From: Pieris napi
Taxonomy: Eukaryota > Arthropoda > Insecta > Lepidoptera > Pieridae
Assembly: GCF_905475465.1 (NCBI RefSeq)
Contig: NC_062238.1
Coordinates: forward strand, 3,328,501-3,392,500
Reading direction: 5' to 3'
Length of the DNA stretch: 64,000 nucleotides
The number at the start of each line of letters is the position of its first letter. Positions within the stretch are counted from its first letter, which is position 1. The notes under the pieces are model-generated. The model was not told where the DNA came from. It did no database searches and worked only from the letters and a program-made list of their open reading frames with translations. Shown here piece after piece: positions 12,401 through 21,203 of the stretch. Made by a program: the position numbers and the translations under genes.

Positions 12401-15400
12401 TAAAACATGACAACAAGTCACGTAGCTATCTATAATTTGGATAATATGTAAAACTTTAAAATAATTTTTCGTTATAGAAAATACACTACTACTATCACAT
12501 CAGTATCTAGATATTTTCAATAATGTATAAGATAATTTGTATTATAAAACTATCAACTATTCGTGTTCCTGTTTGGCCTACCTATATGTTAATTTTATAT
12601 AAATATCTATATCGTTAGAATTCTGAATCATAGAAACATTACGGAATTCCATTTCTATTGGTCAAGTTATGCGAAGAAAGGCAGTGATACGAATACAAGC
12701 GCTGCATACTGAGCTTGCGACATTCAGTGGACAGTTGCATATCTCGAGGTTATGGTGTGCTTTCAAAAGTCAATGTAAAATATTATAGAGCACGAAGCTC
12801 CTTGACTTGAAATTTAGTTAAAATATTAAGTTGCCATAACTTCAGTTCTCTCTCGACTTTATTTTAATAAGAATTTGGATGGAATATTAAACATGCCTAG
12901 GACATGATTACAATAACTATTTATATCGGCAATATCACGAGCTAAGGTGGCTCCCTTGTACTAGCTTAAAAACTTTATTACGGTAGGAACTCAACCTATC
13001 CGATATATTTAACGAGTTTGACTAAGGAAGCCTATAACCAGGTATGGATCAGACATATTTCTACATCATCAATAAAACTATTTACTCTAATATAAGAAAA
13101 AATTGTGAACCATTCATGGCGATTTTCTTATAATTTCCGTAGAAGTATATGTTCATTTTGACACAATAGTGTATATCTGAGATTTGAATGACACTTATTA
13201 AGTCTTATTATGATAAACTGTATCTCGTAAAAACTGTATCGATACCATCGAAAAAAATATTGAAATGCCCAATATGCTGGATAAACTTAGATCTTAACAT
13301 ACATTTGCATTTAATATTCGTATATCACTACACGTAGACAAAAACAGTATAACATCTTATTTTCTATTGAATGACAATTTATGCTGAGTGTGCACTATGC
13401 GAAATATTCGGTATAATTCGTGACCGGTGAGGCATGGCTACACAATCTCACCTAATCAGTAAACACGAATCTTACGCAACCTTTGGCGTCACTGTGTGGT
13501 CGTGTTTCGCTTTCACCCATAATAACTGCTTTCTATAATTTCGGGTGAATCGACTAACATATGACAAATAGTTGTAGTCATATTCGGTGGTGAGTTACGC
13601 ACAAAGCTCATCACTTACTTGTCCCTAAAAGAAAAATTATGAAAGACACAGATGTAATATAAGACCAGTACACATTGTAGCGCCACTTCTTTAGTTTTTT
13701 TTTTTAAATAATTAAGTAAAGATTTATTTTCAACACACAAATATACAAAATTTACAATATTCTTAACTTACATAGTAATCTAATAATTATACATGGATTA
13801 ATAGAATAAAAGAAATTTAAAAAGTTTGGTCCCTGTTGCAATGTACCTTTAACCACACCACCACCTTTAGCATGAGCTCTGGGGTCACCGGTACTACCAT
13901 GTTTTCCAGGCGCCAAATTAAACCTTTAACCACTTGAAACTTAAATGAATTAATTTTATTATGTAATTAAAAAAAAAAAAAAATTATTTAACAAATTGAG
14001 CATTAAATCTGTCGGATGTTTTTTGTTTTGGATTTAAAAAACCTACCATTACAGAGAATGATGAATGAGCACGCTACAACAATGAAAATAGTTAATAGTT
14101 ATAAAAATTATTGTCTACAAGACAATGCAATGTTATGGTCTGTAATTAGGTCGTTAAAAATATCTACAATTGCAATAGATTGTTTTCTAAAGATAGCATA
14201 TCACGCTGTTTTATATTACTTGCGTGCAAATAATTTCCCGTAATACTTAAAAAGTGCAAAAAAATACCAGACTTGCAACTGTATACATTTATTTTGTTAC
14301 TTACAAAAACATGATAATAATCAAATAGTAGGAGCAACGGGCGGCTGTATCGCTTGCGAGCGATCTCTTCCAAGGAATCTTATAAAGAAAAATAAACTTA
14401 AATATAAAGTACCACTTCCACTAACTATATAAGATATACAATAATTTAAAAAATAAAGAAAAGAACGAACAACGAAAACATGTAAAGGACACATGAATCA
14501 TGATTAAAATTTTTGATTAAGGTTTGAAATTAGCTTAGTAAAGTTAAAGTTAAGTTGTTTTCCTACTGACTAATAATTTAGATAGAGTTGTTGCTTGTTT
14601 ATTACATAAGTATAAAAATTTTGTTTATACTTAGGTATGTTAAAACAGTTTGTCAAGATCCACCTTGATTTGAGTTGTTCATACCGTTTTATAAATAACA
14701 CAATTTAGGCTGCTAAAATTAAGCTATCTATGTCATCATTCATATAATCAGTTAACAAGTTTTATGGGAAGGAATCACCACCGAAATGTAACAGTTGAAT
14801 ATTTCTCACGCGGATTATGTAACAACCTCTTCCTCTTGGATACGCCAATCACCAATATTTATTACCCAGACGCATCCTGTACCTAATTATATCAAGATAA
14901 GGTCTGTTACTATTTATGGTTCTATACTAATCACGAACGGTTAGGTAAGATATAAAAAATGAAGATAAAAACTGGTTCGTCTTGATTGACTTGTAGATAT
15001 CATAAGCATTATAGTCATAACTTTCTAGCCCCTTAAGAATACATTAGAAAATGATTATGTGTTTGTTGAATGATTTAGATCACGTTGTTTCTAATCGTTC
15101 TTAGCATACCGAACAACTTATATAAAACTTATTGTTTTTGCTTTACGCGAACATTGCACATTTAGATAAAATTCCTTATAAACTAGACAGCGAGAGATTA
15201 TCTGACAAATGAATAATGTAAAGCGAAAAGGTATGTTAATAATGTAATAAATTTAATCTAAATATACAACTAATTCACTAAACATGTTATTAAACGTATT
15301 GAATAAAATTTTTATTGTATTAAAATTTTTCACGGGACATTCTTTGGTATTAGTAACATTAAGAACAAGGGAAAAATAGTAGAATGACCTACCAACTGCA

Positions 15401-18400
15401 CTGACTTGGCTATATTTTGACTCAACTAGAACGCCCGCTTATTTCCAGATTTTACCCTTAAGAGTTTCGTGAGGGTGACGCATTTTGGTCAGAAATATGG
15501 ATTTAGGGAAACAATACAAACTAAATTGTATATTTATAATAATTAGAGAAATATGTGTGCGACCATTCGGTATTTTTAAATTTATTTACAAGTTCTAAAA
15601 CAACGTGTACGCATAAAGAATTACAAGAAAATATGACATCACAAACTTAACACACTCATTAAAAAATAATAACAAAAACTAAGACATCTCTAGTCGGCTA
15701 AGGAACATACATACACACTACATAATTAATGAAAAAGATATTCGTTACATCTGAACCTTAAACTAAACTAGGCCCAAGCCTTCGGACCCTATGAAACATT
15801 TTTTTATGCGCACCATTAACATTAGTTGCGTACGGCGAAGGAGAACATTGAGAGGAAACTGGCACGTCTTTGACCTTAAAATCAACGGCGTGTTCACAAC
15901 TGCCTTAATCCAATTGGGAGCTACGGGACTGTAGACATTAATTCTAGAGAATGGCTTAATAAAATCGCGTCTTTTGTTTCGTGACTGCAACTCAGTCAGA
16001 TCACATTTGAATGCCGTGAGGCTTATAAGACATTTACGAGTCACGATATTCCAAGTTCATGGAGTATTAAGTAATTATGATAATTTATAATCGTAAATCA
16101 ATTACTGGATGCAACTTTAGTAACTTTTTCTTTATTTAAAGCTACTAAATTATTATTATTATTTCTTTATTTAGTACTATTTCTTATGTACGAAAGATTT
16201 AACTTCTTAAATGGAATATGTATATTGTATACTCTACGTCGCTTAGCTCGTCTTCTTAAGTTCTTCCTTGGAATCGACCCTGCCTCTATTATGTACACAT
16301 TTTTTACCCAAAAACTAATGGTCATACATTATACCGAGACTGTCAGTTCCGTGAATAAAAAAATATCTTAGCATTTCTACTTTTGGTATAAACTCGAAAG
16401 TATTTATTAATATTAAAGCCAAGTTAAACTAGAGTAGTCTTTTTTAATACAATTAATTTCTATAACCTTTTAATATAACGTAAATCGTGCGACTGAATTC
16501 GCGTAATGTAAATGACAATCGATTTTGACAATACAATATACACTATCAAGTTTAACACTGGTGAAAGTTGTATCAAAAGCGGTTCAGTAATCTATATATA
16601 GTACAACCATAGACATTACTTCTCTACTTTGTAGTTAAAACACATAACCACATTCGTGAGGTAATATTTAAGTTTAGCCTAAATTATGTTTCGCCTCAAT
16701 TATTTTAAAAAACAACATTGGGTCTAACCTTGCTAAGTCCGACAATTGTCGGTATACTTTCAATTCCGCCATTCACGGATAAAAAATATTTATTATAATT
16801 AATATAATATAGAGCACGTTAGCAGAACTGAATTAAAAATATAGACTTGAAGATTTTCTAAATATATAATTAATTTGAATAAGACTCAACGTATAGATTA
16901 GTATATGGTTCTTTAAAATGTTAGTGTAAAAACGAATTGTAATAATGGATGCCCCCTATGGTCCTCATCATTTCGATTTCACCAAACTATACTTTCCTAC
17001 TGAGCAGTGTTGGCCTAGTGGCTTCAGTGTGCGACTCTCATACCTGAGGTCGTAGGTTCGATCCCCGGCTGTGCTACAATGGAATTTCTTTCTATTTATT
17101 CTTTTAACATTTGCTCGAATGGTGAAGGAAAACATCGTGAGGAAACCGGCTTGCCTTACACCCAGAAAGTCGACGGCGTGTGTCAGGCACTGGAGGCTGA
17201 TCACCTACTTGCCTATTAGATTTAATAGTGATCATGAAACAGATTCAGAAAGCTGAGGCCAAGACCTAAATAGGTTGTAGCGCCACTGATTTATTTATTA
17301 TTTATACTTTCCTAAAATAAATGAAAATCATTAAGAAATATTATTATTTAGTTTAATTCGAACTAAAAGTATCCTTCAATATGTTAATAAAAGTTTAAGA
17401 ATTTCCTCGCTTGCTTTAATATACCATGACCCTGTTATGGAAACACCTGGGGTTTTTAAAACAAAAACTCCAATATAGAACCTACTCCTTTTGAAAATAA
17501 ATAAAATAATTCCCACGGTAAATGTGTATAAATGTTATCGTTATTAGGTTGGTGACGACTAAGGTTTCCGCAACAAATGGATTGACATTTAACAACTTGG
17601 ATACGGATCTTTGTATTCAGTCGCCTTTTCAAGGCTAGCTAAATTATCTTAACTATAAATATCTATGTTATATTGCGAATATTTCTAGACGGCATACGAT
17701 GTAAGAAATATCTACACAATCACTAAGTACTCTACTGGCGTGACCATACTGAAAATATTGCCAGGGCCTAGGCATGGTCCAATGGTAGAGTACGAGTTAT
17801 TTTATATTATCCTAAACATAAAAGCGAATATCTGAAATCCAAACTCCAGCGTTATATTTATACCATTGTATTTTTAAGGCATAACAAGTAAATCGTTCAT
17901 AAAGTAACATTCGCATTCATAAAGTAATGAAAGCGTTGTTTGTTTCAGTTATGCCAGCCTTTGTGACTTCCGTTACAGTGTTATCAAACGGAAATAGTCC
18001 AGAAACTAAAACAAGACATATGCTAATAGAATCAAACAAGTTCAACCCCATAACACCAAGACCAGAAAGCGTCATCAAATACAAAACTAATAAGGTCATC
18101 AAAAGTAACTCAACCAAAATAGGAATAAATGAAAGGTATCGAAGGTTAATACCGTACATGACATTCTATTATGCAAACGATATAGCAACTCCGTCCACTG
18201 TGCCACAACAGGATCAAGGAAAGTCAGTTGAAGTCGATAAGGCAGAAATTATCGAGACTGGCAACATCAATCCTAATCAGAGAGAAGAACGAGTAATTAA
18301 TTCCTTTCTAAGACATAAAAATATACCTAGGTATCAAGGAAATCGATTGACGCAACACAATATCGCATCAGCTAATCCAGGCAAATTGTACTTAAAAGAG

Positions 18401-21203
18401 GTCCCTACATTTTACCAACCATCAAATAAGTACACTCCAAATTATAATCCTCTTTTAGTTGAACACGATTTCCACGAAGACAGAGAGCGTGAGTATGAAA
18501 AATTCATCGCCAAACCTATCAAAGCCCCAAGTTCACCATTCACACAACAAACAAGAAAACCCTTTTTAAATTTTTACCAAAATGATGATGCTAATGTACA
18601 ATATTATCTATCAGAAAAGGAGGTTGCACCAAAATATAAACTGATTCCATACGAGCAGTCACCTCCAATAAAAACTTTCACACAATATGAGAACGTAGAG
18701 CCAGTCAACCATTACAACGTTCAACATGCTCCAAAAGAACCTATTTATATTAAACCCAGGCCGAAGCCAACACCGCCACAATTTATTTACATACACGACA
18801 ATGAACAATATCGGCCGAAGAGACCACCAACCACAATATCTGAAATGTACTATGAAAAACAAACTCCTGTAGCACCACTGGCAGAACCGATTATTGAAAG
18901 TGGATTTCAACCAATCTTAGCATCTAGGCCTCTATCAACCGAAAGACCACAATACACTCCAGTATATCATCAACAGCCACCAAAATTGGAAAGGCCACCA
19001 GAAGATGTTGTAATTAGAAAGCCGAGTTATCAATATATTTTAGAAGAATCGTCCTATATACCAAAACCAACGCACAACGAAAATACAAAAACAGCAAGTT
19101 TAGCCGACCTTCTGAATTCATTACAGATAAATAAATCTATACCCAAACCCATAACAAAGGATAATGTCAGTGCATCAATTACAACGTTACTTCAAGTTTT
19201 GAATACTTTAAGAGCGCAACAGAATGAAATTGAACCACCCGTTTTAAGCACACCTAAAGCTTTCGAAGCTCCACAATTAGTCCATACTACCCCAACACCT
19301 GTTTCACACGCTGCAGTGGAACAACCCCCTCAAGGCGGCGATTTTGAGGAACCTTATTTAGCACAAGTTAATTCGCCTTCCCAACATTTGGACGGTATGT
19401 ATGTGAATACTTGTTTTTCATTGATATAATAAAAATGTAACTATACTTGACATATTAAATTTCAGAATACCCATCTAGTGGAAGCAGCCAGCAATTTCCT
19501 CAACCCATACATTCTGATGAAGAGGGCGGGACACCTGGACGCCCTGGAGTGGACTATCCGATTTTGACCGTTATTCCGCCAACGAAATTCGACTGCAAAA
19601 CCCAACGGTATAAAGGCTTTTTCGCTGATCCTGAAACACGATGCCAGGTATGACAAAAATGCATTATAATCTTGTTTAAGTTACAAATAAGATGCTTAAA
19701 TAGGTTCATAATTCCATAAGTTCATTTTACAGTAAGTGCCCGAACCTTTTAGCTTTAAGGTCCCGGTCTGCAGAAACAATACAAAACTAATCATTAATGT
19801 ACTGTCTGAGTTCTGACAGAAAAATTAACAGTTTAAACTATGATTAAACGCTTTTTGCAGGTCTGGCATTATTGTGACCTCAACGGTGGGCAAGCGTCGT
19901 TTTTGTGCCCCAATGGAACTATATTCTCACAGGCTGGTCTCACATGTGACTGGTGGTTTAATGTCCGTTGTGCGTCTACAGCTCAGCTTTATGTTCTGAA
20001 TGAAAGTCTTTATAAATTTATCTTACCCCATTCTCCTAAGTTTCCTGAAGATTACAGCGGTCCTTTAGTGGATAAGTAAGTTACAATTGCATTATTATGA
20101 CTGTTCAAGGTAGGACACGTACAATACGGTACGAATAGGTTAACGCTTTTTGTGCACTGTAAAAAAACATCGTGAGGAAATTGGCATGTGTTAGAAACAA
20201 AAATCTCCAACATGTGTTTTATCTAACACTAGCAGACTCGGCCAAGCGACGGTAAACTCGGTAAACTATTCAAGAGAAACGGCAGGAGAACACCAATCCA
20301 TCATGCTTTTTTGGTGGTTATGCCATTAAATTGTAGCTTATGTGAAACGTTGGTATTTATTTTGATAAGGATAAATACCTAGGTACGAATAAAGAGCCGT
20401 TTCTAGCGGTTGTATTTTAATAAAAAAATAAAAGGACGCTTATTGTGACGTAACTATAATAGATAGAGACTTGCTGTCGCGACATTTTTTATAGATAGTG
20501 ATGTGTTCTGAAAAATTTTAATACATCATTTTGTTCTATCATTAATAGTTTTCGCAGTTCACGCGATTGAAGGAAGTTTTTTTGTTTATTTTTTTACACC
20601 TTGGATAAGATTATTCAAGTTTTAGTAAGCATCCCTAATGAAAATGAAACATAGCCTATGTCACTCGGGAATAGTGTAGCTTGGCAACGGTGAAAGAATT
20701 TTTGAAATCAGTCCAGTAGTTTCGGAGCCTATTCATTTCAAAAAAACAAAAAATCAAATCTTTCCTCTTTATAATATTAGTATAGACATGCCCAAAGATT
20801 GACTAAAATACCTTTTAATTGGATACTCACAATCATAACGTTTAAATTCCTGGTGTGTTATATTTATTGAGGTTTGACTGAATTATATTACACGTAAATG
20901 TTAGTGTTAAGTAATTTGAGAAGTGATAGTAACTTCTGTTAAAACCTATATTTAATTTAATTATACATTTGTAGATACCTAACCCTAAAATTCAAGGAGA
21001 TGGAAGAACAGTTTAAGAAAAATAAAAATAAAAACGCCGCCTCAGAGAAAATAGATAACGAAGACGAACCTGACACTATGGTTCAAGAAGAAACGAGTAC
21101 AGAAAACAAGAGTGATATTGAAGGAAGAGCGATAGGTAATGGAGGGGTTACTATACAATCTGCTGGGTCCAGCGGTAACGTGGAAAGATTACAAGAAAAA
21201 TAA
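424..21203 (+). CDS. Secreted chitin-binding protein, CPAP1-type (single CBM14 domain), five exons
   Basis: Coding exons are 424-451, 17949-19394, 19466-19647, 19861-20075 and 20975-21203. All introns are GT/AG and phases match; the sum is 2100 nt, giving 699 residues plus stop. Residues 1 to about 20 form a signal peptide (MDRWMLILC then VMPAFVTSV). Residues about 25-490 are low-complexity, rich in Pro, Tyr, Lys, Gln and Thr, as expected of an extracellular disordered region. Residues about 535-589 form one chitin-binding type-2 domain with six Cys spaced C-x15-C-x5-C-x10-C-x12-C-x7-C and the SFLCPNGTIF and CDWW motifs typical of insect CPAP1 proteins. The C-terminal 70 residues are highly charged (Lys/Glu/Asn). 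Family knowledge: CPAP1 proteins are secreted into the cuticle or apical matrix and bind chitin. The exact family member (A, B, C...) is not assigned. No GPI or membrane anchor is visible. Convergent with fru. Confidence 0.92.
1756..2791. repeat. Tandem duplication, copy 1 (about 1.04 kb)
   Basis: The stretch starting ACAATGTTAAGTAAAACATC recurs at 2792 and stays nearly identical for its whole length, with small indels and point changes. The two copies are directly adjacent and in the same orientation. No coding potential is seen in the unit. Confidence 0.95.
3561..4402 (-). mobile_element. Pogo/Tigger-like DNA transposon derivative (Tc1-mariner superfamily), non-autonomous
   Basis: 842 bp, flanked by a TA duplication (3559-3560 and 4403-4404). 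The empty site in the duplicated copy reads ACTATATATTTAAG, so insertion at TA is directly demonstrated. Terminal inverted repeats start CAGTAGAACCTCTATAAGTC and, on the other strand, CAGTAGAGCCTCGTTAAGTC (21 of the outer 24 positions match). Both subterminal regions repeat the theme TTCGA-G-TTA-GAGG. The 5'-CAG end with a TA target is typical of pogo-like elements. A transposase N-terminus remains on the minus strand (3790-3870); the catalytic part is missing. Confidence 0.88.
3790..3870 (-). pseudogene. Remnant N-terminus of a pogo/CENP-B-type transposase
   Basis: The minus strand from the ATG at 3870 reads MSAVKRKLKTLSLAEKLEVL and then runs into a stop after 26 codons. The KRK-KTLSLAEKLEVL pattern is the start of the helix-turn-helix (Psq/CENP-B-N) DNA-binding domain of pogo-family transposases. 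The rest of the domain and the DDE catalytic core are absent, so this is a deletion relic inside the element. Confidence 0.75.
4683..4830 (-). repeat. LINE-tail repeat, copy 1 (degenerate)
   Basis: Resembles 13720-13860 and 11155-11300 in the same orientation: the + strand shares ACAATATTCTTAACTTAC and a following TTGGTCCC segment. The divergence suggests it is the oldest or shortest copy. Confidence 0.6.
5878..6490 (+). mobile_element. PIF/Harbinger-like DNA transposon, internally deleted
   Basis: Terminal inverted repeats begin TGCTCGTTCAGACACAGCGG on the left and TGCTCGTTCAGACACGGCGG on the minus strand at the right, and continue with a GGAACCGCGCG core. The same GC-rich core recurs subterminally (5922-5935, 6335-6345, 6384-6392, 6430-6475). 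TATAAG occurs just outside both ends (5872-5877 and 6492-6497) as a possible target duplication; Harbingers usually make 3-bp duplications, so the exact edges need alignment. The interior holds a transposase fragment with a stop codon. Confidence 0.75.
6053..6240 (+). pseudogene. Harbinger-type transposase fragment with an in-frame stop
   Basis: In one + frame the sequence reads LYPNLRMFERIFFDYLRMS, then IKSFDELIELIR, a TAA stop at 6170-6172, then DISSSETHMRASVLSEKKL. The FF-YLRMS--SFDEL motif followed by DI----T-MR---(S)EE/KKL is characteristic of the region before the DDE nuclease in Harbinger transposases. The nuclease core is missing, so the fragment cannot be active. Confidence 0.72.
7660..7830. 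repeat. Dispersed repeat, one of an inverted pair (partner at 20236-20365)
   Basis: The segment around 7675-7760 (ACAATTTAATGGCATTACCA, then CCAAAAAAGCATGGTGG) is found reverse-complemented at 20270-20345. Similarity extends through the GAGAACACC, GGTAAACTATT and GGCCAAGCG segments. Family unknown. Both copies lie in introns of the CPAP1 gene. Confidence 0.75.
11155..11380 (-). mobile_element. LINE-tail repeat, copy 2, with remnant coding end
   Basis: On the minus strand the end of an open frame reads STGDPRAGAIFSQRISIAIQ, then RGNAASIKGTLPQGPNF, followed by an AT-rich tail shared with the copies at 13697-13925 and 4683-4830. I interpret this as the carboxy end and 3' UTR of a non-LTR retrotransposon; the clade is not certain. 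A stop precedes the frame near the upper end. Confidence 0.62.
13697..13925 (-). mobile_element. LINE-tail repeat, copy 3, with poly(A) (poly-T on + strand)
   Basis: Begins on the + strand with a T-run at about 13697-13708 (a poly(A) tail on the minus strand), preceded on the minus strand by an AATAAA within AAAATAAATC. The coding end reads APGKHGSTGDPRAHAKGGG, then VVKGTLQQGPNFLNF on the minus strand. It shares STGDPRA and GTLxQGPNF with the copy at 11155-11380. 5'-truncated. Confidence 0.65.
14250..14385 (-). mobile_element. LINE 3'-end fragment (GAAGAGATCGCTCGCAAGCG motif)
   Basis: The minus strand starts TTGGAAGAGATCGCTCGCAA, continues with GCGATACAGCCGCCCGTTG, then a tail with AATAAATG. 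This arrangement is a common retrotransposon 3' end in lepidopteran genomes as I remember it. The name of the family is not certain. No coding sequence remains. Confidence 0.55.
15830..15905 (+). repeat. SINE-body fragment
   Basis: GGCGAAGGAGAACATTGAGA and a following AAATCAACGGCGTGT match the body of the SINEs at 17000, 49550 and 55000 (GGTGAAGGAAAACATCGTGA … AAAGTCGACGGCGTGT) with many substitutions. No tRNA-like head is visible. It may be a related but distinct family. Confidence 0.5.
17000..17302 (+). mobile_element. Complete tRNA-derived SINE with 12-bp target duplication
   Basis: The tRNA-like head has an A box (TGGCCTAGTGG) and a perfect B box (GGTTCGATCCC). The body carries GGTGAAGGAAAACATCGTGA and AAGTCGACGGCGTGT. 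The tail is TA-rich, not poly(A). Flanking direct repeats TATACTTTCCTA lie at 16988-16999 and 17303-17314, which fixes the insertion edges. Located near the 3' end of CPAP1 intron 1. Confidence 0.93.
17949..19394 (+). CDS. CPAP1 gene exon 2 (long disordered region)
   Basis: The acceptor TTTGTTTCAG ends at 17948 and the donor is G|GTATGT at 19394/19395. It encodes residues 10-491: the rest of the signal peptide and a long region rich in Pro, Tyr, Lys, Gln and Thr with Tyr-Pro-type motifs (for example IYIKPRPKPTPP and RPPTTISEMYYEKQTP). There are no cysteines in the body, which suggests an extracellular unstructured spacer. The open frame continues 35 nt past the donor before a stop. Confidence 0.93.
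19466..19647 (+). CDS. CPAP1 gene exon 3 (first half of CBM14 domain)
   Basis: The acceptor TTAAATTTCAG ends at 19465 and the donor CAG|GTATGA follows 19647. It contains VDYPILTVIPPTKFDC, the usual lead-in to CPAP1 chitin-binding domains, then cysteines 1 and 2 of the domain (FDC and TRCQ). The 71-bp intron before it is typical insect size. Confidence 0.93.
19861..20075 (+). CDS. CPAP1 gene exon 4 (second half of CBM14 domain)
   Basis: The acceptor CTTTTTGCAG ends at 19860 and the donor AA|GTAAGT follows 20075. It encodes VWHYCDLNGGQASFLCPNGT and the CDWWFNVRC block, cysteines 3-6. It then reads ASTAQLYVLNESLYKFILP and FPEDYSGPLVDK, a conserved-looking segment following the domain. Confidence 0.93.
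20236..20365. repeat. Dispersed repeat, inverted partner of 7660-7830
   Basis: Reverse complement of the 7660-7830 repeat, recognisable from GGCCAAGCG through ATGCTTTTTTGGTGGT to ATTGTAGCTTATGTGAAACG, with several substitutions and a deletion. Confidence 0.75.
20400..20795 (+). mobile_element. 3' end of a widespread insect non-LTR element
   Basis: Ends with AATCAGTCCAGTAGTTTCGG, then AGCCTATTCATTTCAAAAAA and CTTTATAATATTAGTATAGA. This 3' module (CAGT-CAGTAGTTTCGGAGCCTATTCA … TTTATAATATTAGTATAGA) is very common in insect, including lepidopteran, genomes and is usually attributed to an RTE-like LINE or its SINE partner. No coding sequence is left. Confidence 0.6.
20975..21203 (+). CDS. CPAP1 gene exon 5 (charged C-terminus and stop)
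   Basis: The acceptor ACATTTGTAG ends at 20974 and the stop TAA is at 21201-21203. It encodes YLTLKFKEMEEQFKKNKNKN followed by an acidic/polar tail ending NVERLQEK. The split Lys codon (AA|A) matches exon 4. Confidence 0.9.

Larger units (their letters stand above)
452..17948 (+). other. 17.5-kb intron 1 of the CPAP1 gene
   Basis: Bounded by GTATGT and TTTGTTTCAG. I see no conserved protein exon inside. It contains a 1-kb tandem duplication (1756-4677), a pogo-like element, a Harbinger-like element nested in a palindrome (5804-6574), three copies of a LINE tail, another LINE 3' end, a SINE fragment and one complete SINE, described separately. Stretches 452-1755, 6575-7659, 7831-11150, 11381-13690 and 14386-15820 are AT-rich with nothing recognisable. 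Confidence 0.8.
20076..20974 (+). other. CPAP1 intron 4, a mosaic of repeat fragments
   Basis: 899 bp with GTAAGT and TTTGTAG ends. From left to right: a SINE-body scrap (ACATCGTGAGGAAATTGGCA at about 20169), the inverted partner of the 7660 repeat (20236-20365), and a LINE 3' end (20400-20795). Confidence 0.75.

Noticed and set aside
17002..17075. Possible true tRNA gene at the SINE head
   Set aside because: A and B boxes are good but the stems do not pair and the same head recurs at 48885, 49550 and 55000 with the SINE body.
17917..18159. Minus-strand hydrophobic ORF opposite CPAP1 exon 2
   Set aside because: Antisense to a well-supported coding exon; Leu/Ile richness comes from complementing Asn/Lys/Asp codons.
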